DNA from: Palsa-661 sp035535015
Lineage (GTDB): Bacteria; Actinomycetota; Acidimicrobiia; Acidimicrobiales; UBA8190
Assembly: GCA_035535015.1 (NCBI GenBank)
Contig: DATLQU010000016.1
Span: 1-64,000, forward strand
Reading direction: 5' to 3'
Length of the DNA: 64,000 bases
In this document: in pieces, positions 61,589 through 64,000 of the stretch
Position numbering within the stretch: position 1 is the first letter of the stretch
Layout of the letters: each line of letters opens with the position of its first letter
Made by a program: the position numbers and the translations under genes
The notes under the pieces: generated by a model
Databases searched by the model: none
Told to the model about the DNA's origin: nothing
The model's input: the letters and a program-made list of their open reading frames with translations, nothing else

Positions 61589-62893
61589 ATGCGCGGGCCC
61601 GGACTCTCTCGACGGTTGGGTGGGGCCCCGTGTGTTGTGTTCACCATGGCGCTCATCTTGTGCGCCTGTAGCTCGGGCTCGGCGACGCCCTCGGCTGCAA
61701 CCACCTTAACGGTGCCGACAACCAAGTCGAAGGGGCCCGCCAGCACGGCCACGTCCTCCCAATCGCCCACGCCGGCGCAGAGCGCGGCGCTCGCCGACGG
61801 CGCCGTGGCCGCTGACACCGATACGGCTGGGGTCGAGTGGCTCTGCCGGCCAGGACAAGTCCCTGATCCGTGCGACGACAGTTTGACGGCCACGGTGATG
61901 CCCGAGTCGGGTCCGACCAGCATCCAGCGGGCATCGGATGCCACTCATCCCGCCGTCGACTGCTTCTACGTTTATCCGACGGTCAGCGGGCAATCGGGGG
62001 CCAACGCCACCCTGGCCATCGATCCCGCGGAGACGGCGGTAGCGCAGTACCAGGCCTCGCGTTTCTCTCAACAGTGCCGCGTGTTCGCCCCCATCTACCC
62101 CCAGCTCACCCTCAAGGCCATCGGCGACGCGGCTGACCTGACGGTCGCCAATCTGGCGAAGGCCTACGGCGGCGTGGTGGCTGCATGGCAGGACTACCTG
62201 GATCACTACAACGACGGGCGGGGAGTGGTGGTCATCGGCCACTCTCAGGGTGCGGCCATGCTGATTGCCCTGTTGAGCCAGAAGGTGGACGGGGACGCGG
62301 CGGTGCGTCGACGCCTTGTGTCGGCCATCATCCTGGGCGGTAACGTGACCGTTCCGGTAGGCAAGACGGTGGGCGGCAGCTTCCAACACATCCGGGCGTG
62401 CACGTCGATCACCGCGACCGGATGCGTGATCGCCTATTCGTCCTTCGACCAGCCACCGCCCTCCAACAGCCTCTTCGGCCGGCCCGGTGCCGGCGTGAGC
62501 GGCCTCATCCCGGACCTCAAGCGGCGACCCACCACTGGGCTGCAGGTCCTCTGTGTGAACCCGGCATCGCCGTCGGGCGGCGTCGGACCACTCTTGCCGT
62601 ACTTCCCGTCGGCCGAGACGTCGGCCAGTCTCAGCGCCAACGGCGCCCAGGTGCCGAAGGCGAGGACGCCCTGGGTCAGTCAACCTGGCCTGTATACAGG
62701 TCAGTGCATGTACGAGGACGGTGCCAGCTGGTTGCAGGTGAGTGGTCCGGTCCATCCCCGAGACGCTCGGCCCATCGTCAAGCAGACCATCGGACCGACG
62801 TGGGGATTGCACCTCGTCGACGTCAACATCTCCCTCGGGAATCTGGTCGCCCTGGTTGGCGATGAAGGTCGGGCGTATGTTCGTCGGGGCTGA
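61589..62893 (+). CDS. DUF3089 alpha/beta-hydrolase-like lipoprotein
   Basis: The 434-residue product has lipobox 'LILCACSSGS', a Ser/Thr/Ala-rich linker and a DUF3089 domain: 'AVDCFYVYPTVSGQSGANATLAID', 'VFAPIYPQLTLKAI', and the nucleophile elbow 'VVVIGHSQGAAMLIALL'. It ends near 'WGLHLVDVNISLGNLVALV', where the catalytic His sits. The family is thought to be esterase-like at the cell surface. No partner gene is evident. Confidence 0.8.
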   Translation: MRGPGLSRRLGGAPCVVFTMALILCACSSGSATPSAATTLTVPTTKSKGPASTATSSQSPTPAQSAALADGAVAADTDTAGVEWLCRPGQVPDPCDDSLTATVMPESGPTSIQRASDATHPAVDCFYVYPTVSGQSGANATLAIDPAETAVAQYQASRFSQQCRVFAPIYPQLTLKAIGDAADLTVANLAKAYGGVVAAWQDYLDHYNDGRGVVVIGHSQGAAMLIALLSQKVDGDAAVRRRLVSAIILGGNVTVPVGKTVGGSFQHIRACTSITATGCVIAYSSFDQPPPSNSLFGRPGAGVSGLIPDLKRRPTTGLQVLCVNPASPSGGVGPLLPYFPSAETSASLSANGAQVPKARTPWVSQPGLYTGQCMYEDGASWLQVSGPVHPRDARPIVKQTIGPTWGLHLVDVNISLGNLVALVGDEGRAYVRRG

Positions 62894-62925
62894 GTCGGGA
62901 TCCCGGGACCGTTCATTTACCGACT

Positions 62926-63618
62926 ATGGCTGAATACCGCCAACTCCGGTTCGAGCCACCTCCCGGGGCGACCACCGTCCTTCTCGTCCGCCATGGCGAG
63001 TCGGAGCCGCTGGACGACGATCGACCATTTCCGCTGATCGAGGGTCAAGGCGATCCGGCGCTGGCCGCCGAGGGAATTGAGCAGGCTTATCGCGTGAGCG
63101 ATCGCCTGGTCCTCGAGGGCGTCGACGCCGTCTATGTCACGTCGTTGTGTCGCACGGTGCAGACGGCGGCACCGCTGGTCAAGCGTCTGGGTCTCGATCC
63201 TGTCGTCGAGCCTGACCTGCGTGAGGTATTCCTGGGCGAGTGGGAGGGTGGATTATTGAGAAAGATGATGAGGGAGCAGGGCCCACTGGCGCGACGCGTC
63301 CTTGCCGAACAGCGGTGGGAGATCGTCCCCGGTGCCGAATCAGCGACGACATTCTCGGGTCGCGTCCGCCGCGGCCTGGAGAGGATTGCCGTCGCCCACC
63401 CCGACCAGCATGTGGCGCTATTCACTCACGGCGGTGTCGTCGGTGAGCTGCTGGCCCAGGCGACGGGATCGGATCCGTTCGCCTTCACGGGAGCGGACAA
63501 CGGGTCGATTTCCGAGATCGTCGTCAGCGGGCCGAGATGGATCGTCCGGCGTTTCAACGACACGACCCATCTCGACGGCGGGCCTACCAGGCGGCTTGGA
63601 GTGTCACCAGAGAACTGA
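62926..63618 (+). CDS. Histidine phosphatase family protein
   Basis: The 230-residue product opens with the RHG motif 'VLLVRHGESEPL', where His is phosphorylated, then has 'VDAVYVTSLCRTVQTAAPLVKRLGL', the acid in 'DLREVFLGEWEGG', and the second His in 'VALFTHGGVVGELLA'. It resembles phosphoglycerate-mutase-like broad-specificity phosphatases; the substrate is unknown. Its last 35 bases overlap the convergent PilZ gene. Confidence 0.9.
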   Translation: MAEYRQLRFEPPPGATTVLLVRHGESEPLDDDRPFPLIEGQGDPALAAEGIEQAYRVSDRLVLEGVDAVYVTSLCRTVQTAAPLVKRLGLDPVVEPDLREVFLGEWEGGLLRKMMREQGPLARRVLAEQRWEIVPGAESATTFSGRVRRGLERIAVAHPDQHVALFTHGGVVGELLAQATGSDPFAFTGADNGSISEIVVSGPRWIVRRFNDTTHLDGGPTRRLGVSPEN

Positions 63619-63910
63619 GGTACGTCTGTTCCGCCTCGGTCAGGTCGACGAACTCGATTCCCACCCTGACGCCCTCGGACTTGGCGGCGACCGAGTGCCG
63701 GACCTCGCCCCGCAGGTTGTCGGCCAGGATGATGTTCCGTCCCAATGTCTCGTCGGCCGAGGCATCGGTCAGCTCGAGCCCGGCGCCGAATTTCGAGACG
63801 TCGATGACCCGGCAGTCACGCCACCCTGCGTCGGGATCGTCCTCGATCATATATTTGCCCTGCCAGCCGATGAATTTCCGCGGCAGCAACCGCTTCAACC
63901 TGAATTCCAT
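63584..63910 (-). CDS. PilZ-domain protein
   Basis: The 108-residue product is a single PilZ barrel: a basic N-terminal stretch 'RLKRLLPRKFIGWQGKY' and the 'VIDVSKFGAGLEL' motif (D-x-S-x2-G) for cyclic-di-GMP. The usual RxxxR is only partly kept, so binding is uncertain. It would link to the cyclic-di-GMP enzymes elsewhere in the window. ATG at 63910 has AGGAGG upstream; GTG at 63919 is too close to that site. Beyond it (63911-64000) no gene is seen. Confidence 0.75.
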   Translation of the reverse strand: MEFRLKRLLPRKFIGWQGKYMIEDDPDAGWRDCRVIDVSKFGAGLELTDASADETLGRNIILADNLRGEVRHSVAAKSEGVRVGIEFVDLTEAEQTYLSSLVTLQAAW

Positions 63911-64000
63911 GACGCTCACCCCTCCTGCCCCGACGGGCCGGTTCTGACCCTGGCAGCGTGACATCCCTGGGACACAATCCGGTCAAGCGATTCCCATCGC

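Overview
The window is high-GC DNA with many GTG and TTG starts. It carries actinobacterial marker families: an F420-type PPOX protein, DUF2510, DUF2630, DUF2252 and FadD19-type ligases. Several genes show a likely -10 hexamer 6-8 bases before the start codon, as leaderless actinobacterial mRNAs do. The 'PDGxGYWxVAxDGG' repeats and the overall gene mix fit an acidimicrobiia-like actinomycete. That placement is an inference, since no rRNA gene is present.

Layout. (1) 1-5.5 kb: a truncated P450, two class I methyltransferases, an HxlR regulator, a hicAB pair with a broken toxin gene, and three tRNAs (Lys, His, Arg). (2) 5.5-11 kb: a badly decayed surface protein, a long secreted Asp-box propeller-like protein, and a decayed membrane GGDEF-EAL gene. 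(3) 11-18.4 kb: a solitary ParA, a CxxC protein, a DedA protein, a metallo-beta-lactamase-fold hydrolase, an intact PAS-GGDEF-EAL protein, a DUF2510 protein and YceI. (4) 18.5-31.2 kb: DUF2252, aldo/keto reductase plus thioesterase, an acyl-CoA ligase, a flavoprotein plus alpha/beta hydrolase, a secreted repeat protein, and an enoyl-CoA hydratase / conserved protein / FadD19-like ligase operon. This region is rich in acyl-CoA and possibly steroid side-chain catabolism. (5) 31-45 kb: DUF2630, an Fpg/Nei glycosylase, two secreted alpha/beta hydrolases, a PPOX protein, an Idh/MocA oxidoreductase, a copper amine oxidase, an SDR, a frameshifted L,D-transpeptidase, a DEAD-box helicase and an ABC-F ATPase. 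(6) 45-54.4 kb: a peptide ABC transporter operon in which one permease and both ATPases are a single polypeptide. The operon is split between its binding-protein gene and its first permease gene by a 3.7 kb segment carrying an insertion sequence and two membrane-protein genes. (7) 54.6-64 kb: an SDR, a DksA/TraR-like gene with an in-frame TGA, a family 3 beta-glucosidase, a D-threonine-aldolase-like enzyme, two lipoproteins, an aldo/keto reductase, a histidine phosphatase and a PilZ protein.

Two themes stand out. The first is gene decay by small, readable lesions: a TG-unit gain in hicA, a 14-bp tandem duplication in the GGDEF gene, a one-base loss in the transpeptidase, in-frame stops in the DksA-like gene and in a fragment beside tRNA-Arg, and multiple frameshifts in the surface protein. 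Either real pseudogenisation or consensus errors could produce these, so read support matters. The second is the peptide transporter. Its operon can be reassembled on paper: removing the inserted segment puts the binding-protein stop 16 bases before the permease start.

Cyclic-di-GMP signalling recurs (one intact and one broken GGDEF-EAL protein, plus one PilZ protein). Many proteins are exported or lipid-anchored. No CRISPR array, prophage or rRNA operon was seen.
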